From: Purpureocillium takamizusanense
Lineage: Eukaryota; Ascomycota; Sordariomycetes; Hypocreales; Ophiocordycipitaceae
Assembly (NCBI RefSeq): GCF_022605165.1
Contig: NC_063076.1
Location: 1,736,001 to 1,800,000 of the forward strand
Length of the DNA stretch: 64,000 nucleotides
Direction: 5' to 3'
Below are positions 52,701 to 64,000 of the stretch, one piece after another. Under the pieces are notes generated by a model that was not told the origin of the DNA, searched no databases, and saw only the letters and a list, made by a program, of their open reading frames with translations. Each line of letters opens with the position of its first letter. Within the stretch, counting starts at the first letter, position 1. Made by a program: the position numbers and the translations under genes.

Positions 52701-55076
52701 GTTCGTGCCATCAACCGCACCAAGATGGGAGAGGAGATGATGCAGCTCCCCCTCAATATTGGCCGCATGATCGAGACTGCCAAACGAGTCTTCAATATCA
52801 AGGCTACCGACCGCAGTAACCTGCGCCCCTCAGACGTCATTCCGGCCGTGCAGAAGATCTTGGGTGAGATGAAGATTGTCCGAGGACAAGACCCGATCTC
52901 GCAGGAGGCGGACGCGAACGCGACTATTCTCTTCAAGGCGATGATCCGGTCTCGCCTGGCCTTCAAAGAGATTGTCAAGGTCCATCGCTTGAACAAGCTT
53001 GCTTTCGACCACGTCCTTGGCGAGCTCCAGAACCGCTGGGACAGATCGTTCGTCAGCCCAGGCGAGATGGTTGGTGTCCTCGCGGCCCAGTCCATCGGCG
53101 AGCCTGCGACGCAGATGACCCTCAACACGTTCCATTTCGCTGGTGTCTCGTCCAAGAACGTCACCCTCGGTGTGCCTCGACTCAAGGAAATCCTGAACCT
53201 GGCAAAGGACATCAAGACCCCTAGCATGGCCGTCTTTTTGAACACGCCACTGGCAAAGCAGGAAGAGGCAAAGAAGCTGCGAAGCATGGTCGAGTACACA
53301 AACCTGCGATCCGTCACTTCTGTGACCGAGATCTACTACGACCCTGACATCGAGCACACCAACATCGCCGAGGATGTGGACATGGTCGACTCGTATTTCT
53401 TGATCCCTGACGACAGCCAGGACAGCCTCGACATGCAGTCGAGATGGCTCCTGCGCATCACTCTGGACCGGCAGAAGATGCTCGACAAGGAGATCAAGAT
53501 TGACGACGTTGCTCAGCGTATTAAGGAGGATTACGCTGCGGATCTGGCCATCATTTACAGCGACAACAACGCCGATGAGCAGGTGATTCGTCTTCGGACG
53601 CTCAAGAAGGGCGACGAGAAGGACCGCGAGAGCGAGATGGAGGACGATGTCATGCTCAAGCGCCTGGAGTCGCATCTCCTCGATAACCTCACGCTTCGTG
53701 GTGTGCCCGGAATCGAGCGAGCCTTCCTTACCAAGGGCACTCGCCTGACCGTCGACGCAGACGGCACGGAGCTCGCCATCAAGGACGACCCACGATGCAC
53801 CCAGTGGTATCTGGACACTAGTGGTTCCGCACTGCGTGAGGTGCTTGCCGTGGATGGCGTTGACGCGACGCGAACGTACACGAATGACCTGTGGCAGATT
53901 GTCGAGGTGTTTGGTATCGAGGCGGCTCGATCAGCCCTCGTGAAGGAGCTGACCAACGTGCTGGCCTTTGACGGCTCGTACGTCAACCATCGTCACATTG
54001 CCCTCCTGGTCGACGTGATGACGTACCGAGGCAGCATTTCGGCCGTCACGCGACACGGTATCAACCGCGCCGACACTGGTGCGCTCATGCGCTGCTCGTT
54101 CGAAGAGACTGTCGAGATTCTGCTCGAGGCTGCGGCCACGGGTGAGCTAGACGACTGCCGAGGCATCTCTGAAAATGTGATGCTCGGGCAGATGGCGCCC
54201 ATGGGCACCGGCAACTTTGATGTCTTCCTTGATCCTAAGATGCTGGAAACAGTCATCTCGGACAACTCTCGGATGGGTCTCATGCCTGGTATGCCTACGA
54301 AGGAGGGAGAAGCCGAAGGAGCGGCGACGCCTTACGACACGGGCTCGCCCATGGCCGATTCGGGCTACCTTAGCATGAGCTCGCCGGCCGCCGGAAACTT
54401 CTCACCCATCCAGGGCGCCGGGTCCGAGACGCCTGCAGGATTCGGCACGGAGTATGGCGGTGCCGGCTTCGGCGGCATCGGGTCCATGAGCCCCTACGCG
54501 ATGCGCGGTGCGACGAGCCCGTTCAGCACGTCGCCGACGTCGCCATTCAGCGCCGGCATGGGCGGCTACTCTCCGACATCTCCCAATGCGGGTTACTCGC
54601 CGACGTCGCCCCTCATCGACGGTGCGGCAGGACGCTACGCGACCTCGCCATCGTTCAGCCCTTCGTCGCCTTCGTTTTCGCCAACGTCGCCGATGCTGCG
54701 GCCGACGAGCCCTGCAAGCCCCAACTACAGCCCAACTTCGCCGAGCTACTCGCCCGCCTCGCCGTCGTCTCCCCGACACTACTCACCCACATCGCCGGCG
54801 CAGTTCAACTCGCCGACTTCGCCGAGCTACTCGCCAGCAAGCCCCAACTACAGCCCTGCCTCGCCTAATCTGCACGGCGCCGGGCCTACCTCTCCTTCAT
54901 ACTCGCCAGCCTCTCCTTCGTGGTCGCCGACCTCTCCCGAGGCGTACTCGCCAACTAGTCCCAGCTTCTCGAGGAGCCCCGGCAATCAGCAGTCGCCGAC
55001 CAGCCCCAGCTACTCGCCGACTTCTCCTTCCTTCTCTCCCCGGACGCCGGGTCCGGGTAATTCGGGGAACCAGTAG
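49770..55076 (+). CDS. rpb1: RNA polymerase II largest subunit Rpb1
   Basis: Rpb1 carries the catalytic centre and the C-terminal heptad domain of RNA polymerase II. Two exons (49770-50126 and 50193-55076) give 1746 residues. The N-terminal clamp has the zinc motif [20 protein letters not shown] with a second pair CHNC. The active-site loop [13 protein letters not shown] places catalytic D495, D497 and D499. The bridge helix/trigger-loop region includes [20 protein letters not shown] and [16 protein letters not shown]. The C-terminal domain runs from about residue 1550 to the end. It has roughly two dozen YSPTSPx-like units, many degenerate ([18 protein letters not shown]), broken by spacers such as [10 protein letters not shown] and NLHGAGP. 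The intron after codon 119 has a GTTAGT donor and GAACAG acceptor. Confidence 0.97.
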
Positions 55077-58000
55077 TGAGTCTCGACGCGCAGCGATCTT
55101 GGAACGACCGGCTGGCTGACAAGTGACGGTAGCTCCCCCAACTCGCCGTCTAACGATTGATTTCCCTCTGAATAATGCATACGAGGCACAGGCTGTCTTT
55201 CTATTCCTTGAAGTTTTTGTTGATTTCCTGGCCCCGGGGTTTTGCGAGAAGGGTCGTTACGCATGATAGAACCCAAAAGCGGCGTGTGACATACAAAGGG
55301 GAGGGTTTTTTTGATGAGCGCGAAAGAAAGTCAGCAAAACAAGACAAAAAAATTTCCCAAGGGGAGTTGCGTGGCCCAGCGAAGGCAATGGGCACGGGCA
55401 AGAGAGGTGGTGGTGGTGCCGGCGGTGGCGGCAGCAAGCAGGCTGGTGTGTACAGTAACAGCAAGACACTGCGAGGAGCGTGCGCGTGGGCGAAGCGGTG
55501 ACAGCGACGGGCTGGCGGGGTGCGAGGCAGCAGATTGGAACTAGATCAGATTGCATGCGACGCTGGGGTAGTGGCAGTGGCAGCGGTAGAAGCCGAGATA
55601 GGAATTGACCTATTTTGCACAACGTGGCCGCTCACCTCGCGCAGTGCCCATGTCGTTCTTGTACTGTAGCAGCATGCGGGGCCGCCGAAACGGCCGGTGG
55701 TAAGGCACCCCCAGTCGCCGGAGGCAGCAAGGTATCATGCAGTGGACAAGCTCGCTCGGTGCCTGACATGCGGAGCCTCAAAGGCCGGCAATGCGGCCGA
55801 GCCAGGCACGACGGAGTCGCCGATGTACTCCGTGCATGCCATTACACACGCCGAATGATGTCTGCGGGCACAGACCCGGCCTCCATATCACGGCAGTCTG
55901 GTCTCGTGTGCTACAGGTACTTTGTGCTACATGGGAAGTATACTATACGTACTAGACAAATTGGGGAGCATGAGTCGGGGCCGTTCGTGGAGGGGCGGCG
56001 GCCGGGCGTCTTGGCGTCCCGAACTTACCTATCAACGGCACCTCACCAGTGGGTACATACGGGCGTGCGTCGGTCGGTGTCCGTGCAAGAGGCGGCGGCG
56101 GCGGCGGCGGCGAGTGCAGTAGGAGAGGCAACAACAGACAAGGTACAGTACCTAAGGGACTGACAATAATCAGCGGGGCGCCGCTGGCGCCCAGTGCTCT
56201 GCGGTGCGGTGCGGTGCGGGCCGCGATGGGCCCCCCGCCGGCACCCATCAAAAACGTGCGTGCTCAATACTCATGATAGGTACTAACTTATCATCCACGC
56301 TACGCCACGGCCCGCCGGTATGTGTAAACGTGTAAAACACGCACGTAAGTCATTGGTTGCTTCGCGAGGTCCTGCCGGTGGCACACGGAGCACAATGCGC
56401 GTGGTGGTCGGGCGAGCCGGCGGTAGGCTGCGCGGGCACGCTTTGACGAGATGATGCGGGCTGGTCTGGTCTGGGCTGGGCTGGGCTTGTGTTGTTTGCT
56501 CTTTTGAGGGGCGGCGCCGTTTTGTATCACTGCGCGGCGCGCATACCGGCCAGCCGGGTCGGGCCGGCAGCAGGACGCGTGCGTGGCAAGCCGCCGGGGA
56601 TACATACCTAGTAATCGTTCTGTTTCTGGTCGCCGCCTGTTTTTTTATTCCGTCTCGGACGTCCGCTGGCTGGGCTCCAGCTGTGCGGAACGAACGCCCC
56701 TTGCGCGTCTGCCGCGGTCCGTCCGTCTGGCTGCATGGGCTCAACAACTCTGTACGGCGTTTTGTCCTCTCACTCTCAAAACGACCGGGGCATCCTGGCA
56801 CTCGCGTCGCACGGCATGGTATGGCATGGCAAGAAGAACAAAAAAGGTGGCGCGTCAGCCCGCGTGGCAATGTCCCACATTCTCCATCTCTCACTTGTCG
56901 ATGATGAAGACCCCTGCGTGACCGGGCGCCGCGGGACAATAAATACGTACCCCTGCAGAGAACGGAATGACAAAATTGTTGTTCATGGCTGCAAAATTTT
57001 TTACAAGTTAGTCCTGGTAGCGACCAGGTAAAGAGACGACTATTACTATGGTGGTATGCGCTGCCCGTGGAGACACCCAAACTGTTTGCTGTTCACAGGT
57101 AGGAGTTGAACCCCCTAGCTCTTGTTGACCAAACGGCCGAGGCGTCGGGTCTCGACCCATGACATGCGAAAGTAGGAACAGCCAAGGGAGGATGCTCGCC
57201 GGAAGGGCACGCTTGCTCTCAGCTCCATGACCTGACGGTTCATCCGATGAGCGGGTGGGCAACGGGCGTTTTGGCAACGGTGTGTCGTCGCCGGGCGTGT
57301 TTGCGCTCCGCCCTGTCAACTCCAATTGAGCAATGGAGGCGCACGTGGGAAGCGCAACATGGCGGCGGTGACGGGGGGTGGTATCAGCCCGGCCCGGCTC
57401 CCGGAGGGAGGTTTAGGTTCCAACCTGGTGGCTTGGATGCTTGGGTAGGTGTGCCAAAAGACGCCTCCTTTTGGGCAAGGCCCCGCCTGGCCACAGAGGC
57501 GCCAATTGACGACGGGAGAAATTGATGCAATGCGTGGTCGGGCATTCCAGGCCAAGTACTTTCGTACACGCAGCAAACAGTACGTACCAACGGCGGAAAA
57601 GCTGAGGCCAATGTTTTGCAGCAGCAGCGACCCTTCACGCAGTCAAGTGCCCATCTGTCATGGTGAGAAATAAAAAAACATCTACCAAGTATGTATGCGT
57701 GCGAGGCGCAATGGCAACCACACCTGCCTGGCATTTTGGGCTTGGTTCATCACATGACGGGCAGCGGACGCGTGTGCGCATGCAGGGCGCCAAACTTGGC
57801 TTGGCTTGCCCCAGCGATGGGTGGTTCCTGGTGGTGGTGGGGTGGCACACAAAACGTTGCCCGCCTCCAGCGGGAAAAGGATTTCCATTGTTTGACAGAC
57901 CGGCGGCGGCACGGGACGGGACGGGAGCCACCATGGACGGCGGTCTGCTGTGGAGCCTGCCGGTTTGCGTCCACTGCGCGCGGCGCGCCCCCTGTCATCA

Positions 58001-61000
58001 CTACACCTGTTTTGCCCCGCAGCCGCAGAAGAAGACGATGGCTTCTCCGTGGCAATCTGGCCCTGGCCCGAGCGTTTTCAACCATAAATGTACCCATTCT
58101 GCAGTACCTGCAGTGGTCATGCACAGGCGCAATTGAATGGTAGGTACCAGGGCGCTGCAGTTGCCCGGGGAAGGGGGGAGGGGGGGGGGGGCCAGGAAAA
58201 TCTCACGCCCCCAACCCACAACCAGGAAACCCTCTCCCATCGGCAGGTCAAGATCGTGGGGGCCGACCGCAGCCGCTGAATTGGCTTTGGCGGGTCGTAA
58301 CCGGCTGTCTCTGTCTTTCTGGTCGAGAAGCCCTTTCCCCCCCCTCCGCTTTATAACTACATGGCGGGCAAATAATGGGTTTTTGCTAAGCGTTGAGATT
58401 CGGTTGACCATGGCCATGAGAAACAGTCGCAGGCTGCACCAGCGTTCAATTGCCACGCGCATGGCATGGCAATGGCATATATACACCCGCCGACGAGCCA
58501 ACCTTTCCGTAGATACCCCGTCGCGGTCCCACCGACGACTACCTACTATAGAGGTAAAAAAGAGAGCCGCAGGATTGATGCGAGGGGTGCCATCTCTGCA
58601 CCGAACAAGACAAAAGCTACGCTCTCCCCAGCCCACCAGTCTTTGCATCCCCAAAAACACAAAAACGTGTCTGCATAATAAGCATGTACTCTCCGGCTTA
58701 CCCCAATCTGTGGAATTCTTTTACATACAGCGGACCGGCTGGCTCCCTAGAAACCTTTTGTCCGAAAGCCACAGTATTGGGAACAGTAACTTAGTATACG
58801 TGCGAAGCTGAACTGCTGGTGGTCGTGATCATTTACCATCTCCAAGGTACTTACTTACAGCGCTGCCCTTTCCCCAGCTTCTTGGTACTAATGTAGCTCC
58901 GAGTTCCTGGCACCGGGCACCGGGCATCACCCATGCACATTTGCCCACGCAGTGCCCGACGCCACCGGCCTCATCGGCAAAAAAACCCAGCTGGGGCCCG
59001 CCCCCTTCCCCCCAACGCCCGGCGCCCCTGTTTGATTGAGCACTGCACAGACGCCTCCATCCTCCAAAGTTTGTGGCCCGGGAGGGATAGGGAGGAGGAT
59101 ACAATGCATTGTCCTACGTAAGGCAAGGCAAGGTACTAACGGTCGTGGTGTCTCACTGCCTTCTAGGGCTGCATTCTCGATTCCACGCCCGCTGTTCCAA
59201 CCACCCGCCCCAAGGGCCGCCGCCAGGTTCCCCCCCTCCTACCCACCCACCCACGGCCCGCTGCCGGTGCTGTGCAACCTCAGAATTTCTGCATCTGCTT
59301 GCTTCCATGACGATGCACCATCTCACCTCACCCTCCCTCCTGGAGCCACACGTACATGGTACATGTGTGCATACATGCATAGGTACGTAGCCCGCAGCAG
59401 GTCTTGCACCCGATGCTGCCTTGTTGAAGCCCCCCCCCCCGCGCCCGCGGCATCGCCGCCAACCCCCATGCGGCCCAGAGCAGCAGCACCCATCTCAGCC
59501 CCCAGTCCCCAGGCATTGGAACAGCAAGCACCTGGTAACCTAGCAAGGCAGCAAGCGCACGCTCGTCCGCCCGCAGCATGCGGCACTTCCGTGCATCTTT
59601 CCACGGCCCCCCCCCCCGGCCCACGCTCACGCCCACACCCCTTGCTTTCCCTTTCGATCTTCCCTTGGTTCTATTCTTTCGCTTTTCTCTCCTCATCTTC
59701 TTTGCATGCATGCAGCCACCGTGTCAGAACCGACGGAGCGTGGCTGTGGTGGTCAAGCCGCCCAGCAGCCACAATGCCACCTTACAGCCTGGGCGGTAGA
59801 TACCTTAGGTACCTTACCTAGTACCTACCCTAAGTATGTACCTTGCAGGGGTCTCACCCAGGTTTGTGTCTGGCAGCGGGAATCTAAATGCGCTGGCTTG
59901 CAACTGTAAGCCCCGTGACATGACGTGTGACTGGATACCCTCATCCAGGTCCCTGCTATCGCCAACCTCACACCACATGAGGTTCGAGTCTAAAAACAAG
60001 AAGAAAAAGACAATTTTTCAGTCACAACGGTGGCCCCCATGAAGAAAGCCCCAGTTTGCCTGACCATTTCGCCGTCACCTGACTCTAGCTTGCTGTCTGC
60101 CCTGTTGGTGGGCTGTGGCGGTCGGCTGTTGGGTCTGGCGCAGCCGCGCAGAGGTCGCAGCACGGGTCGCTCTGTTGGTTGTCCATTTTACCTTCTGCCT
60201 ACCTCAAGAGACCGCCATAGGCATACTTCGCTGCCAGAGAAGCATGCAATCATGCCAAGGCCTGCACATGTCACTTTTGCAAAGATGCAACGCGACCAAA
60301 TTCAATGCTAACAAGTCAATGACTACCTAATTGACTGCCGACCTTGCTACACAGATTGCCTTGGCCGCACCACGTCCCCTCGGTACATGACATCACCCAA
60401 TTGTAGAGATTCCGCCTTGAGCTCACAATTTCCCCTACCCCCGATGCGCTGGCCAAGGGACACACGGCCCCGAAGCGTCTGCATCGCCCATGACCCCCCT
60501 GAGATTCGCCTTGGCACCCTAAGGATTGGAGGGAGAAAACCACCAAGACACAAGCGGTGATGAAGCACCGACTTAACGAGAGACGAGAAACAAAAGTAAG
60601 CTCCTGAGCGCCCCTCAGCTGCTGGCTCCCCAGTCGTCACGCTGCTTGAGCAGTGTCCGTCTGCAGACTGGCCATTGCCTGGCAGGGGCGCGGGAGAAAA
60701 GATCTAAGAAGTCTGGCAGAAAGAGAAAAGAAAAGAAGTAGAAAAGAGAAGCAAAAATGAAGAGCAAAGACAACAGAGCAATCGGAAACATGAAAAAGTG
60801 AGGAGCGGAGAAGTCCGCGGTTGAAACCCCAGGCACTCCAGGCGCAAAGCCGGACTGCACCAGGTTTCAGCCGTTGCCGCGTGGCCATCCGTACAGTCGT
60901 TCCATGACTCGGTCTATTCTCGTTTGTGCTTGCCGCCCTTGGGCAGAAAAGACCTAAACGCTCTTGTCAGAATTGATATCAGGGCATCCACGCAGCCGAT

Positions 61001-61026
61001 GCAGTTTTCAGGGCAACATGAGCTAC
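55077..61026. other. 6-kb gene desert downstream of RPB1
   Basis: I find no gene I can support on either strand. The dozens of open frames are short, overlap antisense frames, are rich in Pro, Arg or Cys at random, and have no family similarity. Features seen are a TTTTTTTGATG/AAAAAAATTTCCC stretch near 55308-55360 (RPB1 3' region), GCGGCGGCGG at 56092-56108, GGTGCGGTGCGGTGCGG at 56204-56218, a 12-base G run at 58180-58191, poly(C) patches near 59430 and 59608, and TACCTTAGGTACC words near 59800. A purine-rich run (AGAAAAGAAAAGAAGTAG) lies at 60724-60741. Confidence 0.5.
59798..59842. repeat. TACCTTAGGTACC palindrome cluster
   Basis: The stretch reads GATACCTTAGGTACCTTACC and then TAGTACCTACCCTAAGTATG, the same short self-complementary words as at 6660-7060. 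It is non-coding. Confidence 0.7.
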
Positions 61027-61188
61027 CTATTTCTTCGGGTTGGGGCAGCTGCTGCTCTGGCAGTATCCGTCCCAAGTCTGGCCGGCTTGCGGCACCACCG
61101 TCTGACAAGTGCAAACAGGATGCTGAGTACGCTCCTCAACGGTGCAGCCGCAGCCAGAGTAGTACTGAGAGGTGACCCAGACGCACAT
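61027..61188 (-). CDS. Candidate 53-residue cysteine-rich protein
   Basis: An ATG with the context ATCAAC-ATG opens a 53-codon frame with seven cysteines (positions 2, 13, 15, 26, 28, 43, 48) and several Trp/Tyr. It begins MCVWVTSQYYSGCGC and ends SSSCPNPKK. There is no signal peptide, so it would be cytosolic or unconventionally exported. The spaced CxC pairs suggest disulfides or metal binding. The leader has a TATA box (61478-61485) and a (CA)n tract. A sequence resembling an intron (GTAGCT donor directly after the stop, CTGAC branch, TTTAG end near 60954) lies downstream, so either a 3' untranslated intron exists or the real C-terminus differs. I recall small fungal proteins starting MC-W with CGC motifs, but cannot name a family. 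Confidence 0.45.
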   Translation of the reverse strand: MCVWVTSQYYSGCGCTVEERTQHPVCTCQTVVPQAGQTWDGYCQSSSCPNPKK

Positions 61189-61405
61189 GTTGATGACTGT
61201 TGATCGGGGTTGGTGGATGTGTGTAGCTGGGGAGTAAATGCTCTGAGCTGAACTCGAGCAGTTCGAGGGCAGTTGTGATATCGTTGAGCGACGCTCTTGG
61301 GAAAGTGAAAGCGAATATCTTTAAGCTTCAGCTGTCGACGCGAGAGCAGAGAATTGCTGTTGAGATGTGCGGATGAAATCGTTGTCCGAGCCGAGGTGTG
61401 AATGC

Positions 61406-61430
61406 GTGTGTGTGTGTGTGTGTGTGTGTG
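61406..61430. repeat. (GT)n dinucleotide tract, about 12 units
   Basis: On the minus strand this is a (CA)12 tract in the presumed 5' leader of the small cysteine-rich gene, between its TATA box and its ATG. Confidence 0.95.
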
Positions 61431-61477
61431 ATCTCAGAGGTGCCGGACAAGACGTCGAGACGAGAGAAGCCTCGAGC

Positions 61478-61485
61478 CTTATATA
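61478..61485 (-). promoter_or_regulatory. TATA box of the small cysteine-rich gene
   Basis: The minus strand reads TATATAAG about 290 bases before the ATG at 61188. The sequence between is leader-like, with C/T-rich and CA-repeat stretches. Confidence 0.45.
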
Positions 61486-64000
61486 CCGAGATGTCCTCCT
61501 TACGAGGAGGCTGCCTGGGTGTGACGGCGAGTTGGTGTCGTTTGCTCGCCGGCCGGCTGATATCACGACGTGCCGGGAGTCACCAACCAAGCTGGGCGGA
61601 GCACGATACAGAAATTCCAGTTTCCGGCAAGGCCGCGTCGGGTCTTGCGTTTGTTGGTTGTTTGCTCTCTGCCGTCCGTCTGCAAGGCCGGGGCAGTGTA
61701 GTAGGGGTGGGCGACGGGCCAAAAGAGGGATGAAGATGTCTGTTAGTCGCGAGACTTCACGCGAACGTAGTGCCAACTCTTGCCTTGCCGGTCAAGGTCT
61801 GGCAGTGTGTTGGATGGAGCAAGGTCTCGTTGATGTGCGAGGGGGAGAGGGGAATGCAAGTTCGAGACCACCTACACCAGAGATATGACAGTTCCTCACT
61901 CAGGCCCGTGTCAACATTGTGTGTTGGGACACTACAGGCGAGGGTCACGTTAAGACACACATGTAGCGGATGCGCACCGGCCGGCAGGAGTCTGTGAGCG
62001 CAGACCAGATGAGGGGAAGGCCTACCTGTCCAGTCCATTTAGGCAAGTGCGGGATCCAGGGCACGACGATGCAAAAGGCGGAGGGCGGAGGCCTTGGCCG
62101 ATGCCGAAGTGTAGGGACAAGATGCCTCCTGGCAGAGAGATGCCGACAACCAACAGATGGGGTGCTGCGACCTCCATATGACCCTGGACCTTGTGATGTG
62201 CGCGGTGTGGATGCATCATGGCAGCGGGCCCCAGCGAAAAGCAGCGCCCGGTATCGCCGTAGTCTAGAAACGACGCATCTGAAATGGGGTCAGTGTCGCT
62301 GCTCTGGAGCCGAAGGCAGACAGGCCAAGCAAAGGTCTGATGCCCAAGGGGAAATGCAGCTCAGTCGGGGCAACGGAGGCTACAGCAGTGGCAGCAGCCA
62401 ACATGCGCGCCACGCCACGGGCTAGCCTGGGGGGGGAACGAGGCCCTGCAGGGCGGAGCACGGGAGGGAGACGCGCGACGTGGAGGAAAAGTCGAGGAAG
62501 AGGAGAAAGAAGAGAGGTACGACAGACTGCTGCAGCTGCGGGAGAGAAAGAGAGAGAGGGGCGTACCGGGGGGGGGGGGGGGGGTGGCCGGATGTCGTAG
62601 AACCAATCCAGCCAGCGTCTCTCGGAGACGCGGGTTGGGTGACCGACGACTTGAAGGGTGGGTGATTCTGGCACGAGGGCAGCGGCGACAAGGGTGTCCG
62701 CTTATTGTTGCAAGCGTCGGCGCGGTACAGGACTCTCATTGTCCAGCGGAAGAGAAAGGGTGTGCCCGTGCTCCATGGCTGCGTCTGCGGGTGGTGCGCG
62801 CGGGATGCGTGTGCGAACCGAACCCTTGTGCGAGGCTCGCCCATGGCGTCGCCGAGGACTAGTTGAGGATGCTGCCGTCGGCGGAATTCGAGAGCGTGAG
62901 AATGTGTTGTGTGACAACGGGACGTTGCGAGCAAAGAGGCTGCTCTCTCCATGGAGTTTTCGCTCCTGCCCCCTGACTTGCTCCGAGTTGTCGGTAATGT
63001 CAACGGCTTCTTCTTTGGCAGGCAGGCGCGATGATGGTGATGCACCGAGCACTTACAAGCTTCAGGACCCCTTAGCAGGCAGCTACGGTGCACCCAATCT
63101 TACAGCGCTCCACCAGCACGCACGAACTGCCTGCAGAAAACACCAATGCTCCCCAAGTACGCACATCCATGTATGTTCCGCCACCAAGCGGACAGAACAG
63201 AGACCGAGCAGCTGCCGGTCGCCCCTTTCTGATCATTGCGGCCAACAGCAGGCCATCCATGACTTGGAATCACGAGTTCCGCGGATGCGAGCTTGAGCAG
63301 CTCAGCTCCGCGCGCCTGGTGCGGTTGCCAATGCAAGGTGCCACAGCCAGGCACAGGCACGGCGCTAAGCACTGGTTCCTGCGGCCGCGTCGTAGGCGCA
63401 CCCAGTGGAGGGCAGACAGAGCCCAACGCGCGCGCGGGTGGAAAGACGCGCGCAACAGCTACCTACTGTAGTATCTACCTAAGAGACCGCACCAGGTGCG
63501 CGCTTGCGAGTTGCGACATTGACCGACTGATTTGGCAATTTTGCGTCGGACTGCGCGGGCGTGGCCGCAACTTGCAGGCCAGCGTCACATCGCACGCCCC
63601 CCGTCAGCGTCCAGTGCTGCAGACCCGGCCGTCCAGCCGCAAGGCAAGGGCAAGGTAGAATCGGGGTTGCCATGGACGTCAGTCATGAGAGGGTCATGGT
63701 CCGATGCGGGCAATGTCGCCCAGGAAGGCAAGTGCCGCCTAAGCCTTCTTTCTGGCCGTCTGATTCACCGACTGATCCAACATCTTTGCCGGGCCCCTTC
63801 CCAAGCAGTAGCAGTGGCAGTGGCAGTGGCAGTGGACAGCGGTAGCGGTGGACAACAAGTGGAAGTATACCGATGGGTCGTGCCTTCCATGCCCCTTGTG
63901 CTCGTGCCCTTCGTGACTTCCCCTCCCATGGTTTGGCCTTGCCTGGCCTGCCTTGCTATGTATATTGTAGATTGAGCTAGAAACATTGTCGCTGGCCCCC
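61486..64000. other. Gene-poor right end, no gene supported
   Basis: Nothing with family similarity or a convincing intron-exon pattern is present. A 17-base G run lies at 62568-62584. GCAGTGGCAGTGGCAGTGGCAGTGG hexamer-like repeats lie at 63809-63833. Open frames run in all six phases without stops for 100-200 codons, which is a by-product of the GC content. Confidence 0.5.
62568..62584. repeat. 17-base poly(G) tract
   Basis: An uninterrupted G run in non-coding DNA, the longest homopolymer in the window. Confidence 0.95.

Noticed and set aside
51414..53675. Minus-strand frames of 424 and 281 codons
   Set aside because: Antisense to RPB1 coding sequence, Leu/Val/Arg-rich without any recognisable domain.
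59036..59821. 261-codon plus-strand frame
   Set aside because: Proline/serine/alanine-rich low-complexity product, crosses poly(C) runs, overlaps antisense frames of similar length and has no recognisable domain.
60615..60888. Hydrophobic minus-strand frame with a run of Phe/Leu (possible membrane protein)
   Set aside because: The hydrophobicity comes from a purine-rich tract read in antisense (TTC/TTT codons). There is no start context, no second conserved segment and no similarity.

Overview
The window is nuclear DNA from a filamentous ascomycete, most likely a Sordariomycete of the order Hypocreales. This rests on its protein-coding content (fungal-only families such as Pil1, Msb1/Mug8, RCR and DUF726), on short GT-AG introns of about 46-105 bases with CTGAC/CTAAC branch sites, on a GC-rich coding bias, and on polymorphic-looking microsatellites between genes. 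No species can be named from the sequence alone. I see no plasmid, prophage, CRISPR array, rRNA, intact tRNA or intact transposon.

Layout. 0-3 kb: the eisosome gene pil1 (+) and a small LSm-fold gene naa38 (-). 3-7.3 kb: a gene-poor stretch with two TATA-box loci that each start with a signal-peptide-like exon. 7.4-12.7 kb: the DNA repair nuclease rad2/XPG and the elongation factor TFIIS. 13-17 kb: a membrane-anchored cysteine synthase-like enzyme (-) divergent from a mitochondrial NDUFAF7/MidA methyltransferase (+). 17-23 kb: alanyl-tRNA synthetase (-), an unassigned acidic protein (+) and an RCR-family membrane protein (-). 24.5-29.2 kb: the ERAD gene hrd3 (-) divergent from uracil-DNA glycosylase ung1 (+). 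29-33 kb: a gene-poor, microsatellite-rich gap. 33-39.7 kb: msb1 (+) convergent with a DUF726 hydrolase (-). 40.8-45.7 kb: an orphan coiled-coil gene, an MDR oxidoreductase and tma23. 45.8-48.9 kb: thg1 (-) divergent from swd1 (+). 49.8-55.1 kb: RPB1. 55-64 kb: a gene desert in which I can support only one small cysteine-rich gene.

Most genes are housekeeping: transcription (RPB1, TFIIS, COMPASS Swd1), tRNA metabolism (AlaRS, Thg1), DNA repair (Rad2, Ung1), ribosome assembly (Tma23), cell cortex and polarity (Pil1, Msb1, RCR protein) and ER quality control (Hrd3). They form no pathway cluster. Exon coordinates in the entries were worked out by hand from splice signals, reading phase and family similarity. 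The most interesting signals are a run of three ACG codons placed for a non-AUG mitochondrial start of AlaRS, a similar but weaker extension in front of ung1, an in-frame 51-base intron in msb1, and two small cysteine-containing genes that a standard gene finder would probably miss.
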